A stretch of 64,000 nt of DNA from the NCBI GenBank assembly GCA_025617745.1, contig CM046866.1, positions 12,035,725 to 12,099,724 of the forward strand, read 5' to 3'. Under the pieces are notes generated by a model that was given only the letters and a program-made list of their open reading frames with translations, made no database searches and was not told the origin of the DNA. This stretch comes from Heliocidaris erythrogramma (lineage: Eukaryota; Echinodermata; Echinoidea; Camarodonta; Echinometridae). The position numbers and the translations under genes were made by a program. This document shows positions 34,357 through 46,232 of the stretch, piece by piece (position 1 is the stretch's first letter; every line of letters begins with the position of its first letter).

Positions 34357-35352
34357 TATCCCAGGACGAAATTCCCATTTAAATTCTAATTGGTACCCAT
34401 TGCAAACCAATAGACCTGTTCACTAAGTGATTCAAATTTATGGATGTTTCTTTCCTGGGGACCTAGTAACGAGGTATTCCATTAACCTGTTATTAATGAA
34501 TGAACTACAATACTTGGAATCCAGTTTGCATACATTACTTGTTGCTATGTCTGACAAGCCTCTGGCAAGCTTTCAGGTTGTCAAGAACAACCTTTGTTTC
34601 AAAAGTATGCATAAAATTTGAATCTCTTAGTAAACAGGTCTATTACAACAATTCAAGTGGTATTTTCGTACCCATTGGTTTCAATGGGTGCCCATTAGGA
34701 TTACAATTTAATTGGTATATTTTCAATTGGTATGAACTTGCCAATTGGTACCCATTATAATATGAACTGAAAATATGGAAGCAATAAATGGATACCCATT
34801 GATTTCATTGGGAACACTGATTTCAGTGGGTACCCATTGATTTCAATGGGGACCTATTGGAAACCAATTCCAACAATTTAATTGGTATTTTTGTACCCGT
34901 AATTGTTTTCAATGGGTACCCATTAGGATTACAATTTAATTGGTATATTTTCAATTGGTATGAACTTGCCAATTGGTACCATTAGAATATGAACTGGAAA
35001 TATGGAAGAAATCAATGGGTACCCATTGATTTCAATGGGAACCACTGATTTCAATGGAAAACACTGATGTCAATGGGTACCCATTGATTTCAATGGGGAC
35101 AAATCGGTTTCAATGGGGACCCATTGAAACCAATGGGTGCCCAATGAGAACTGGTTATAATTGGTACCCATTGAAACCAATGGGAGCCCATTGATTTCAA
35201 TGGGTACCAATTAAAACCAGTTCCTAATGGGTACCAATTAAAGCAGGCTTCAATTGGTACCATTTCTTTCATTTCCCATATACTCTCCGATACCAATTGG
35301 CTTCAATTGATAATTCAATTTGGAATTTAAATGGGAATTTCATCCTGGGTAT
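34357..35352. mobile_element. Foldback element made of near-palindromic short repeats
   Basis: The ends TATCCCAGGACGAAATTCCC and GGGAATTTCATCCTGGGTAT are inverse with few changes. The interior is a degenerate array of about 20-bp units of the form GGTACCCATTGATTTCAATG, each close to its own reverse complement. About 996 bases, interrupted by a MITE at 34411-34642. Confidence 0.8.
34411..34642. mobile_element. MITE, family C copy 1, nested
   Basis: The tips TAGACCTGTTCACTAAGTGA and TCTCTTAGTAAACAGGTCTA are inverse. The interior (TTGTTGCTATGTCTGACAAG, AGCTTTCAGGTTGTCAAGAA) recurs in inverted orientation at 60960-61203. It is inserted into the foldback element at 34357-35352, so it is younger. 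Confidence 0.8.
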
Positions 35353-36630
35353 CTTGTCCAGGAATACCATGCATATACTCATATAACGCCCGTCTGGCTC
35401 TCAACAAAATGACACATTAAAACATAATATTTGCTTCCAATATCCATCCATCAGTTTCACATGCCATTCGGTCTAGCTTGCCGCACCCTTGATTGCTTAC
35501 AAATCAAATCAAATCAAATCAAATCAGCATGAATAAAATTCCAAACTCTGGATTATCATCAACGTACAAAAATATAAGTGTAAATGGAGAATAAAAATAG
35601 GTTACAGATGAATTTTTTAAATGGAATATATATCATTACCTGAAAAACGAACGAAGTAAAGAAAAGACAAAAGTAACCCCTGGGGGGGGTCACTCTCAGA
35701 CAAAATTTAATGTGCTACCCAAGCGCGTCCACACACTTCAAAAATTGACCCTAAATGCACGAAGTCTAATTTGCACCCTATACGGCGTCACATCAGAAAA
35801 ACATACCATAAATGGCGTTAACAGGGTCATTACGCCACCCCAAAATACCATAATTTATAAACTATTCTAGTACCTAGTACAATACCCAAAGTGGCGTTTG
35901 AAATAAATAACCCTATTAAGCAGGAAAACAACAAAAGAACATTTTTCGAGTACAACAGATATTTTTTTAGTGATATCATATTTTATTTGTATGCAAATAA
36001 TCCATATCACCCATCGGTGTTATTCATATCAACAAAATACTCGTGATCAAGCAATTTATACCCTCAATGTCGCAGACCGAATTTGTTATTTAGTACTCTA
36101 AATGGCGATTGAAGCTGAAAAAACTCCCTTTTTTAAAGGAAAACGTCGACGACGCCTAAAGGCTGAAAACAGACTCTTTTCTACGCTTTTTTGTGGACGC
36201 GGTTGCGTAGCACGTAATGTGCCCCCCCCCCCCTCCCCCCCCCCCCAAACCATCTGACAATGATAATGATTGACAATGATGACAATGATGACAATTGATT
36301 TTATTGGACCCATGTCACCCTCGTTTGGGTATTGGGGACACTAATCATAGAGCGTAACATATACAATATCATTTCACAATAAAGTTAGTGTATTTACAGA
36401 ATAATGAGATAAGAAATATAAATATTACATAAAGTGTGCAAATTGATGTTGCACAATGACAATGACAATCTCATTTCTTTCATAGTATAATGCATATTCA
36501 TTTTTAATTATGACGTCATGTTAAATATTCATAAGATCTTTGTTCTGCGCCTGTTTCTGAATTGAAGGTAATACCAATCATTATTGTCACTTCATAGAAA
36601 GATTCACAGTTCAAGACAAGATCTTTCAAA
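35353..36630. other. No gene; includes (AAATC)n
   Basis: Five tandem AAATC units lie near 35502-35526. C runs lie at 36222-36231 and 36235-36246, and a GACAATGAT repeat at about 36256-36294. Sequence at 35680-35940 looks like degenerate dispersed repeat. No gene seen. Confidence 0.45.
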
Positions 36631-36867
36631 ATGGTATGCCTTTATACATCATTTCTCATTTTAGATTTAACATTAAATACATGCAATCGATATTATAAAG
36701 CGTGTAGAGACGCTCTTTGTGCAATATGTGGTTATATTGCAGTCCCATTCGTCGTTATTGGTGTAGGCCTAATGTGGATTATGACAAAATTTGCACGGCG
36801 CGCGCGGCATGCATGCGGTAAGCACTTAAAGAGGCCAACCAAAATGACAATGGCGGATTCTCATTAA
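36631..36867 (+). CDS. Hypothetical small membrane-protein frame
   Basis: A 78-codon frame with one strong hydrophobic segment (ICGYIAVPFVVIGVGLMWIM) between basic residues. The part after 36662 could instead be an exon: TCTCATTTTAG at 36652-36662 fits an acceptor and GCGGTAAGC at 36815-36823 fits a donor. The last residues run into the terminal repeat of the giant foldback element. I recognise no family. It may be chance. Confidence 0.2.
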   Translation: MVCLYTSFLILDLTLNTCNRYYKACRDALCAICGYIAVPFVVIGVGLMWIMTKFARRARHACGKHLKRPTKMTMADSH

Positions 36868-36974
36868 TATTCATGAAATACAAACTATGAATATGTATAT
36901 ACGCATGCGCAGATAAGCTTGCGCTTAAATGTTTCGGATATAAGCTTTATTTCCGCCGGATTTAGTATGTAGTG

Positions 36975-37046
36975 ATCGTAGCTACATAGGTTAAGGCGAA
37001 GTGCATTAGCAATCGGAAGACCGTGGGTTCGATCCTCTGGGATTTT
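36975..37046 (+). other. tRNA-like module in left arm of foldback
   Basis: GTAGCTACATAGGTTAAGGCG (A-box region) is followed by GTGGGTTCGATCC (B box near 37024-37036). The stems do not close as in a real tRNA. An inverted counterpart lies at 44290-44362. In both arms a run of T (A on the other strand) follows within 15 bases, as a pol III terminator would. Confidence 0.55.
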
Positions 37047-37259
37047 TTTTTTGAGGGGGGGGGGGCGGGACGAGGGGTAACATGGATGTTCTCTTTTCCC
37101 CCGATTTTTTTCCCTCTTCTCATTAAAAAAAAAATGTTTGTTGAAACAGAAAGTATCGGATGTGATTCGAGTACAATGAATAATTATGTTTCTAAAATGA
37201 TTTCCTTTGTTTATATTATTTTCATCATTTTTACTCGTTTCATTAGTGGATACATTCAA

Positions 37260-39770
37260 ATTACAACCTCAATCTCCCATTGACTATTTCACATTGTATC
37301 GTGAAGTGTTCACGTTTTGCAGTTGTGTATAAAGGGATGTCATTTTGGTTGGCCTCCTGCGTCATTTTGGTTGGCCTCCTGTGTTTTCCCACTTGATATC
37401 GCGTATAATAAATACTCTCATGTTCTATTATTTTCATCATTTTACTCGTTTCATAAGTGGATATATTCAAATTAGAACCGCAATCTCCCATTGACTGTTT
37501 TACAATGTAACGTGAAGTTTTAACATGCTTTGCAGTTGGGTATAGTGGGATGTCATTTTGGTTGGCCTCCTGCGTCATTTTGTTGGCCTCCTGTGTTTTC
37601 CCACTTGATATCGCGTATAATAAATACTCTCATGTTCTATTATTTTCATCATTTTTACTCGTTTAATATTAAGTGGATATATTCAAATTGCAACCTCAAT
37701 CTCCCATTGACTATTTCACATTGTATCGTGAAGTGTTAACATGCTTTGCAGTTGTGCATAAAGGGATGTCATTTTGGTTGTCCTCCTGTGTCATTTTGGT
37801 TGGCCTCCTGTGTCATTTTGGTTAGCCTCCTTTGTTTTCATATTACAGCTCTTATAATAGATGCTTTTATGATCTATTACTAAGTATTTTGTTCATTTTT
37901 ACTCGTTTTATATGTTGAAACATTCATATTAGAACTTCAATCTCCCATTGACTGATTTGCAATGTAGCGTGAAGTTTTAACATGCTTTGCAGTTGTGTGT
38001 AATGGGATGTCATTTTGGTTGGCCTCCTGTGTTTTCCTACTTGATATTGCGTATAATAAATACTCTCATGTTCTATTATTTTCATCATTTTACTCGTTTC
38101 ATAAGTGGATATATTCAAATTATAACCGCAATCTCCCATTGACTGTTTTACAATGTAACGTGAAGTTTTAACATGCTTTGCAGTTGGGTATAGTGGGATG
38201 TCATTTTGGTTGGCCTCCTGCGTCATTTTGGTTGGCCTCCTGTGTTTTCCCACTTGATATCGCGTATAATAAATACTCTCATGTTCTATTATTTTCATCA
38301 TTTTTACTCGTTTAATATTAAGTGGATATATTCAAATTGCAACCTCAATCTCCCATTGACTATTTCACATTGTATCGTGAAGTGTTAACATGCTTTGCAG
38401 TTGTGTATAAAGGGATGTCATTTTGGTTGTCCTCCTGTGTCATTTTGGTTGGCCTCCTGTGTCATTTTGGTTAGCCTCCTTTGTTTTCATATTACAGCTC
38501 TTATAATAGATGCTTTTATGATCTATTACTAAGTATTTTGTTCATTTTTACTCGTTTTATATGTTGAAACATTCATATTAGAACTTCAATCTCCCATTGA
38601 CTGATTTGCAATGTAGCGTGAAGTTTTAACATGCTTTGCTGTTGTGTATAAAGGGATGTCATTTTGGTTGGCCTCCTGTGTCATTTTGGTTGGCCTCCTG
38701 TGTTTTCCTACTTGATATCGCGTATAATAAATACTCTCGTGTTCTATTATTTTCATCATTTTTACTCGTTTGATAAGTGGATATATTCAAATTACAACCT
38801 CAATCTCCCATTGACTATTTCACATTGTATCGTGAAGTGTTAACATGCTTTGCAGTTGTGTATAAAGGGATGTCATTTTGGTTGGCCTCCTGTGTCATTT
38901 TGGTTGGCCTCCTGTGTCATTTTTGGTTAGCCTCCTTTGTTTTCATATTACAGCTCTTATAATAGATGCTTTTATGATCTATTACTAAGTATTTTGTTCA
39001 TTTTTACTCGTTTTATATGTTGAAACATTCATATTAGAACTTCAATCTCCCATTGACTGATTTGCAATGTAGCGTGAAGTTTTAACATGCTTTGCTGTTG
39101 TGTGTAATGGGATGTCATTTTGGTTGGCCTCCTGTGTTTCCCCACTTGATATCTCGTGTATAATAAATATCATGTTCTATTATTTTCATCAGTACCCCCC
39201 GGACAAGTACCCCCAGACAACTGCTCCTATGACAACCGCCCTCTAGGACAACTACCCCCTGACAACTACCCCCAGACAACTACCCCTAGGACAAACACCC
39301 CGGACAACTACCCCCCCCCCCCCCCAGACAACTACCCCCTAGAGCAACCACCCTCTAGGACAACTAACTACCCTCAGGACAACATGAGACTGTTTTACAA
39401 TGTAACGTGAAGTGTTAACATGCTTTGCAGTTGGGTATAGTGGGATGTCATTTTGGTTGGCCTTCTGCGTCATTTTGGTTGGCCTCCTGTGTTTTCCCAC
39501 TTGATATCGCGTATAATAAATACTCTCATGTTCTATTATTTTCATCATTTTTACTCGTTTAATATTAAGTGGATATATTCAAATTGCAACCTCAATCTCC
39601 CATTGACTATTTCACATTGTATCGTGAAGTGTTAACATGCTTTGCAGTTGTGTATAAAGGGATGTCATTTTGGTTGGCCTCCTGTGTCATTTTGGTTGGC
39701 CTCCTGTGTCATTTTTGGTTAGCCTCCTTTGTTTTCATATTACAGCTCTTATAATAGATGCTTATCATCT
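37260..39770. repeat. Left array of about 216-bp units
   Basis: The repeating order is TCTCCCATTGACT, GTGAAGTGTTAACATGCTTT, GGGATGTCATTTTGGTTGGC (with one to three CCTCCTGTGTCATTTTGGTT), CACTTGATATCGCGTATAAT, CATTTTTACTCG. About twelve units. Variants alternate in a higher-order period near 645 bases (compare 37485 with 38130). Minus-strand frames repeating RRPTKMTQEANQNDIP are products of the array, not genes. Confidence 0.9.
39193..39385. repeat. Minisatellite insertion in left array
   Basis: Imperfect ACAACTACCCCC units of about 10-12 bases replace the middle of one array unit, with a C run at 39310-39325. Nothing like it occurs in the right arm. Confidence 0.85.
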
Positions 39771-40250
39771 TTCCAAAGTTAGAAACACCTTTTAATGCCA
39801 CTATCATTCTATCAATACCCACTATCAAATGTCAAAACGCATATCAAAAGGTCGTTTGTACCCGCCCACCCCAACTCCCCATACAAGGGGTAGGCCTATG
39901 CTCGTACATCCTTTTCAAAAGTTACCCCCTATCCCGGAGAAGTTGGAATTTGTTTTACCCCCCTATCCCGGGGAATTTTCTGAGATATTGGACCCCCTAT
40001 CCAGGCAATTTAGGAAATTAACCCCCCCCCCCCCCTCCTATCCCCGGGGAGGAAACCACCAGAGTCTGCGAAAATTGACCCCTATTTACATTTTCCCGGG
40101 AATATTTTTTCATCTTCTTCACTCATCTTCCTATTTTCTTACTCACCCACCAATAAGGGGTGGGGCATGGCCATCTTGTGCCCCCCCCCCCCGTAAAAAA
40201 AAAATACGCCGCAGTGAATTAACATTATATTCTATTAGCGCTTGATCGGA

Positions 40251-40272
40251 GTTTAGCGATTAATCGCTAAAC
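40251..40272. other. 22-bp perfect palindrome
   Basis: GTTTAGCGATT is followed directly by its reverse complement. It lies in the unique middle of the giant foldback element. Confidence 0.8.
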
Positions 40273-40969
40273 ACTCTTTATGTTACGGGGCCCAGGTCAC
40301 GCCAAACAAAAATAATAATAAATAAATAAATACAAAAAATCCTAGCTACGCCACTTGCCCTTTCGTCCCCGTATGTTTTTATGCATAATTATTCAATTCT
40401 CCTATTTATTTTGCACAAATAATGATTTCCTTGTCAAAAGCTGTTTTTAGATACTGTTTTATTATATTTTCTACATCTTAGACAAAAGAAAAACGAAAAA
40501 AACAGCAAGAGTACATTTTTCAAAAATTTCTAAAACGTCTGTTACAAAAGTCTACTCAACACACCCATTCGAGGAAAGCCCCCCCCCCCCCCCCCCCCCC
40601 CGGTTGTCTCGAAGTGGCGCGTTCATTGAACTTCTCGCTGGGAACGCGTCCATTCGAGATAACCGGGGGTTGTCTCGAAAGGGTGTGCCCGTTCCCGCTC
40701 CCATCCCGCTCCCGCAACCCACCCATTCGAGACAAGCCCTAGAAATGTGAGTTATTTCTTTGAAATTCAGATCGCTGGCCAAACGAATTTTTGGTAGCCC
40801 TGCTTCATATTGTCTTTATTCACTCATGCGTGACGTATGTATCATAATTATGAGTGACATCAAATGAAAGAAGAGGATGCAATCTTTACAAATATTTGTC
40901 ATAATTGTGATTAAGATATGATTAAACATCGATAAATCTCGGTTTCGTTTTTTCTGTGACACACTGTAT

Positions 40970-40981
40970 AGATATATATAT

Positions 40982-41012
<31 letters not shown>

Positions 41013-41036
41013 CATATATAATTATATATATATATA
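40970..41036. repeat. (AT)n microsatellite
   Basis: Mostly alternating AT with a few C and A interruptions, in the centre of the foldback element. A C run followed by an A-rich (AAAT)n tract lies at about 41240-41298. Confidence 0.9.
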
Positions 41037-41429
41037 TATTCTTTTTTATATATCTTTTTTGTTGTGCACCAATCATTTTTGATGACTTGTAAATATTTTG
41101 ATATTTTGCCCTTGTCTTAATAATACATATATACAACCAAAAGTACATGTATATTTCAGGAAATCTATATGTACTAATTACAATGATATTTAGGGTTGAA
41201 TAAGGGTTTTCATTTTATTTACTCCCTCCCCTTTAACCCCCCCCCCCCAAAAAAAAAAAAATAAAATAAATAAATAAATAAAAAAATAAATAAAAATGAT
41301 AGAGACTTAAAGCTTCGAAGGGGGTCCCCACTATACCCGCCCCTAAATGTGTCATTACAAAGGCCAACACAAGCTTAATTTAAGACAAGTGATTTTTATC
41401 TCAATCAAAGAAAACAGGAGCCATGCAAC

Positions 41430-44060
41430 CAAAATTACGTCCCAATATACCCAACTGCAAAGCATGTTAACACTTCCCGTTACATTGTAAAACAGTCAAT
41501 GTGAGATTGCGGTTCTAATTTGAATATATCCATTTATGAAACGAGTAAAAATGATGAAAATAATAGAAAATGATAGTATTTATTATACACGAGATATCAA
41601 GGGGGAAAACACAGGAGGCCAACCAAAATGACGCAGGAGGCCAACCAAAATGACATCCCTTTATACACAACTGCAAAGCATGTTAAAACTTCACGTTGCA
41701 TTGTAAAACAGTCAATGTAAGATTGCGGTTCTAATTTGAAAATATCCATTTATGAATCGAGTAAAAATGATGAAAATAATAGAACATGAGAGTATTTATT
41801 ATACGCGATATCAAGTGGGAAAACACAGGAGGCTAACCAAAATGACGCTACATTGCAAATCAGTCAATGGGAGATTGAAGTTCTAATTTGAATGTTTCAA
41901 CATATAAAACGAGTAAAAATGAACAAAATACTTAGTAATAGATCATAAAAGCATTAATTATAAGAGCTGTAATAGGAAAACAAAGGAGGCTAACTAAAAT
42001 GACACAGGAGGCCAACCAAAATGACACAGGAGGCCAACCAAAATGACATCCCTTTATATACAACTGCAAAGCATGTTAAAACTTCACGCTACATTGCAAA
42101 TCAGTCAATGTGAGATGGAAGTTATAATTTGAATATATTCACTTATCAAACGAGTAAAAATGATGAAAATAATAGAACATGATAGTATTTATTATACACG
42201 AGATATCAAGTGGGAAAACACAGGAGGCCAACCAAAATGACGCAGGAGGCCAACCAAAATGACATCCCTTTATATACAACTGCAAAGCATGTTAAAACTT
42301 CACGCTACATTGCAAATCAGTCAATGTGAGATGGAAGTTATAATTTGAATATATTCACTTATCAAACGAGTAAAAATGATGAAAATAATAGAACATGATA
42401 GTATTTATTATACACGAGATATCAAGTGGGAAAACACAGGAGGCCAACCAAAATGACGCAGGAGGCCAACCAAAATGACATCCCTTTATACACAACTGCA
42501 AAGCATGTTAACACTTCACGATACAATATGAAATAGTCAATGGGAGATTGAGGTTCTAATTTGAATATATCCACTTATGAAACGAGTAAAAATGATGAAA
42601 ATAATAGAACATGAGAGTATTTATTATACGCAATATCAAGTAGGAAAACACAGGAGGCCAACCAAAATGACATCCCTTTATACACAACTGCAAAGCATGT
42701 TAAAACTTCACGATACAAAGTGAAATAGTCAATGGGAGATTGAGTTTGTAATTTGAATATATCCACTTATGAAACGAGTAAAAATGATGAAAATAATAGA
42801 ACATGAGAGTATTTATTATACGCGATATCAAGTGGGAAAACACAGGAGGCCAACCAAAATGACACAGGAGGCCAACCAAAATGACATCCCACTATACCCA
42901 ACTGCAAAGCATGTTAAAACTTCACGTTGCATTGTAAAACAGTCAATGGGAGATTGAGGTTGTAATTTAAATATATCCACTCATGAAACGAGTAAAAATG
43001 ATGAAAATAATAGAACATGATAGTATTTATTATACACGAGATATCAAGTGCTAAAACACAGGAGGCCAACCAAAATGACACAGGAGGCCAACCAAAATGA
43101 CATCCCTTTATACACAACTGCAAAGCATGTTAACACTTCACGATACAATATGAAATAGTCAATGGGAGATTGAGGTTCTAATTTGAATATATCCACTTAT
43201 GAAACGAGTAAAAATGATGAAAATAATAGAACATGAGAGTATTTATTATACGCGATATCAAGTAGGAAAACACAGGAGGCCAACCAAAATGACACAGGAG
43301 GCCAACCAAAATGACATCCCTTTATACACAACTGCAAAGCATGTTAAAACTTCACGATACAAAGTGAAATAGTCAATGGGAGATTGAGTTTGTAATTTGA
43401 ATATATCCACTTATGAAACGAGTAAAAATGATGAAAATAATAGAACATGAGAGTATTTATTATACGCGATATCAAGTGGGAAAACACAGGAGGCCAACCA
43501 AAATGACACAGGAGGCCAACCAAAATGACATCCCACTATACCCAACTGCAAAGCATGTTAAAACTTCACGTTGCATTGTAAAACAGTCAATGGGAGATTG
43601 AGGTTGTAATTTGAATATATCCACTTATGAAACGAGTAAAAATGATGAAAATAATAGAACATGATAGTATCTATTATACACGAGATATCAAGTGGGAAAA
43701 CACAGGAGGCCAACCAAAATGACACAGGAGGCCAACCAAAATGACATCCCACTATACCCAACTGCAAAGCATGTTAAAACTTCACGTTGCATTGTAAAAC
43801 AGTCAATGGGAGATTGAGGTTGTAATTTGAATATATCCACTTATGAAACGAGTAAAAATGATGAAAATAATAGAACATGATAGTATCTATTATACACGAG
43901 ATATCAAGTGGGAAAACACAGGAGGCCAACCAAAATGACACAGGAGGCCAACCAAAATGACATCCCACTATACCCAACTGCAAAGCATGTTAAAACTTCA
44001 CGTTGCATTGTAAAACAGTCAATGGGAGATTGAGGTTGTAATTTAAATATATCCACTCAT
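41430..44060. repeat. Right array of about 216-bp units, inverted
   Basis: The same unit as 37260-39770 in opposite orientation, twelve to thirteen copies. Several neighbours are almost identical (43413-43630, 43630-43850 and 43850-44060), so local amplification or conversion is recent. Most units carry AGGAGGCCAACCAAAATGAC twice in tandem. Confidence 0.9.
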
Positions 44061-44289
44061 GAAACGAGTAAAAATGTTCAAAATAATATAAAAAAAGGAA
44101 ATCATTTTAGAAACATAATGATTCATTGTACTCGAATCACATCCGATACTTTCTATGTTTCAACAAACATTTTTTTTTTCTTAATGAGAAGAGAGAAAAA
44201 ACAATCGGGGGAAAAAAAAGAGAAGATCCATGTTACCCCGCGTCCCCCGCCACCCACCACCCCCCCCCCCACCCTTCAAAAAAAAAAAG

Positions 44290-44362
44290 TATGTCGAGAG
44301 GATCGAACCCACGGTCTTCCATTTACTAATACACTTCGCCTTAACCTATGTAGCTACGCTCA
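44290..44362 (-). other. tRNA-like module in right arm of foldback
   Basis: Inverse of the module at 36975-37046: GGATCGAACCCACGG on the plus strand is B-box GGGTTCGATCC on the minus strand, and CGCCTTAACCTATGTAGCTAC carries the A-box region. Both modules read inward toward the arrays. Confidence 0.55.
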
Positions 44363-44530
44363 CTACACGCAATCTTCAGCGGAAATAAAGCTTATATCCG
44401 AAACATTTAAGCTCAAGCTTATCTGCGCATGCGTATATACATATTCATAGTTTGTATTCTCATGAATATTAATGAGATTCCGCCATTGTCATTTTGGTTG
44501 GCCTCTTTAAGTGTCTACCCATGCATGCAT

Positions 44531-45318
44531 GACTGATGGGGGGGGGGGGGTGGCATTGCGCTCCGTGTATGTTTTTCTAGACTCGGGTGGAATGAAACAA
44601 GTGTGTAGTGGCATATGGAGTAAAAGAAGGGGAGGGCTAGAGACTAATCTGATAATCAGAATTTACTTGACATTGTTCAGAGAAGTTGGGGGAGGGGAAC
44701 AAATTAATAATAATTAATAGAGAGAGAGAGAATCAGAGATCATTGAGAAAGAAAAAATTAGACTTTCCAGTTTTAGAATTAGAGGAATGATTTCAAGTGA
44801 CCAATGAATGATGAGTGATATAATTATGTGATGATCATGATGATTGAACCACTCTTTCTAGTCATGGGTCCTTGACATGGATAACAAGGTACTTACAATT
44901 TATATTATGTATAACCGGCCAAAGTCGTTATTATGCCCAGCTGCCATTAAATCTGCCTGAACAAGTGAATAATTAGTCAAGTTTCTTGGTTTTCTTTGTT
45001 GAAATTCAGTTATTTATAACGGAATAAACGCTATCGTTATCGATTCATAACTGAAAAAATTATCAGCAAGAAAGAGCCGGATTCGAACCCGGGACTTTAA
45101 ACGCGAGTGCAGTGTAGAAAGATAATACTCTGACAGTCTGACCAGACGCCTTTACCACTAGACCACAAGCAATTGACAGCGAATCTGATCTTGCTGCACT
45201 ATATACCTCCGCTCCATACAAATCCTTTCTAAAGTGAACTGGCTTTTATGGTGGCCGAATGACCAATTCACTTTGGAGGAGGATTGACATAATACCACAA
45301 CAGTAACAAACATTGGTA
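44531..45318. other. No gene; short repeats and a tRNA-like relic
   Basis: A G run at 44538-44550 and GA microsatellite at 44720-44732. The rest is unassigned except for the tRNA-like sequence at 45074-45172. Confidence 0.4.
45074..45172 (-). other. tRNA-like sequence, pseudo-tRNA or SINE head
   Basis: On the minus strand, TGGTCTAGTGGTAAAGGCG (A-box region near 45168-45150) leads to a perfect B box, GGGTTCGAATCC near 45079-45090. The B box lies far from the A box, with about 45 extra bases. End arms do not pair. It resembles a tRNA gene with a large insertion, but a pseudogene or SINE head is more likely. Confidence 0.5.
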
Positions 45319-46230
45319 TTAAAGGAGAATTAACCTAAACAAATGCAGACGAAAGTGTTCAAAGGTGTTATTTATTCCTACTTGTTAGACTATATGGCTT
45401 CGCGTCAAAATTTACGAGATCGATACGAATCAAGATTTTCTGAGCAAAATTTATCATCTGCTCGCAACATGTATCGTCTGCTAGCAGTACATGGGGGCCG
45501 CCATTTTTTTTATGTGTACATGAAGATTTTCTTAATCCAAATGCTCAATTGCCTCTTTCAAAATTAAAAACCCGTTTGAGATTAAAAATATAGAATAGAT
45601 ATGTCAATTTATTTTTAAACTGACGATTTCCTTATATATTTCTGTTGAAAATCGATATTCGCTTAATAGAAATCTATTTTCTCGATACTGTGACGCATGG
45701 GACGGAGCAAATTAATTCAAATTTATGGATGCTTCTTCCCCGAGCATCTATAGCGGCAAACTATGCATTCACCTGATTTCGGATAATGGACTTGAAAAGT
45801 CAGAATGCATGCTGCATATATTATGTTCTGCTCTGTTTGGCAAACCCAAGAAAATAGATTTTTGTTAAGCAAAACCAGACAATTTAAAAATATCATTATA
45901 AAGATTTAATTTTTATAATACATGTAAACACCCACTTTATATTTTTTGTCACATATGGGATTTTAGGTAATGAAGAAAAGCAGTTTAGGTTTTGGATTCA
46001 AAATATCTTCTTGACTGGAACATTTCTCAATGGTTCATGTACAAATCCAAATCAGCAAGAAAATGGCAGCCCCCATGGAAATGAGTAGGAGACGATACCG
46101 GGTGTTGGAATATCTTTATTTATACCCTTTTCTGATTATCTTATTAGAAAATGATTTAGGCCAACAAGTAGGAATATATTACACCTTCCAATATAAGTAA
46201 ATTTGTAATTAGGGGTTGATTCTCCTTTAA
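45319..46230. mobile_element. TTAA-flanked MITE, family D copy 1
   Basis: It starts TTAAAGGAGAATTAACC and ends GGTTGATTCTCCTTTAA. Inner inverted words ATGGGGGCCGCCATTTT near 45491 and AATGGCAGCCCCCATGG near 46061 match the interior of 62341-62994, so the two are one family. No coding frame. Confidence 0.8.
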
Positions 46231-46232
46231 AC

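Larger units (their letters stand above)
36807..44530. mobile_element. Giant foldback element, about 7.7 kb
   Basis: The left end (36823: CACTTAAAGAGGCCAACCAA) and right end (to 44513: GGCCTCTTTAAGTG) are inverse, and the match reaches outward to GCATGCATG on both sides. The next 200 bases of each arm are unique, with a tRNA-like module. Then each arm becomes an array of about 216-bp units in opposite orientation (37260-39770 and 41430-44060), around a middle of unrelated low-complexity DNA (39770-41400). The word GGAGGCCAACCAAAATGACA occurs one to three times per unit and is almost the terminal sequence itself. The design recalls foldback transposons and the sea urchin TU elements, which also have long modular inverted repeats built from short tandem units. 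No transposase frame was seen. The exact target duplication is not resolved. Confidence 0.85.

Noticed and set aside
37261..43983. Many similar open frames (repeating RRPTKMTQEANQNDIP and related peptides) as a gene family
   Set aside because: They are translations of the 216-bp arrays, occur on whichever strand the unit is inverted, and have no start, splice or domain logic.
37260..44060. CRISPR-like array
   Set aside because: Repeat and spacer are not distinct. The whole 216-bp unit repeats, in inverted arms, in a eukaryotic genome.
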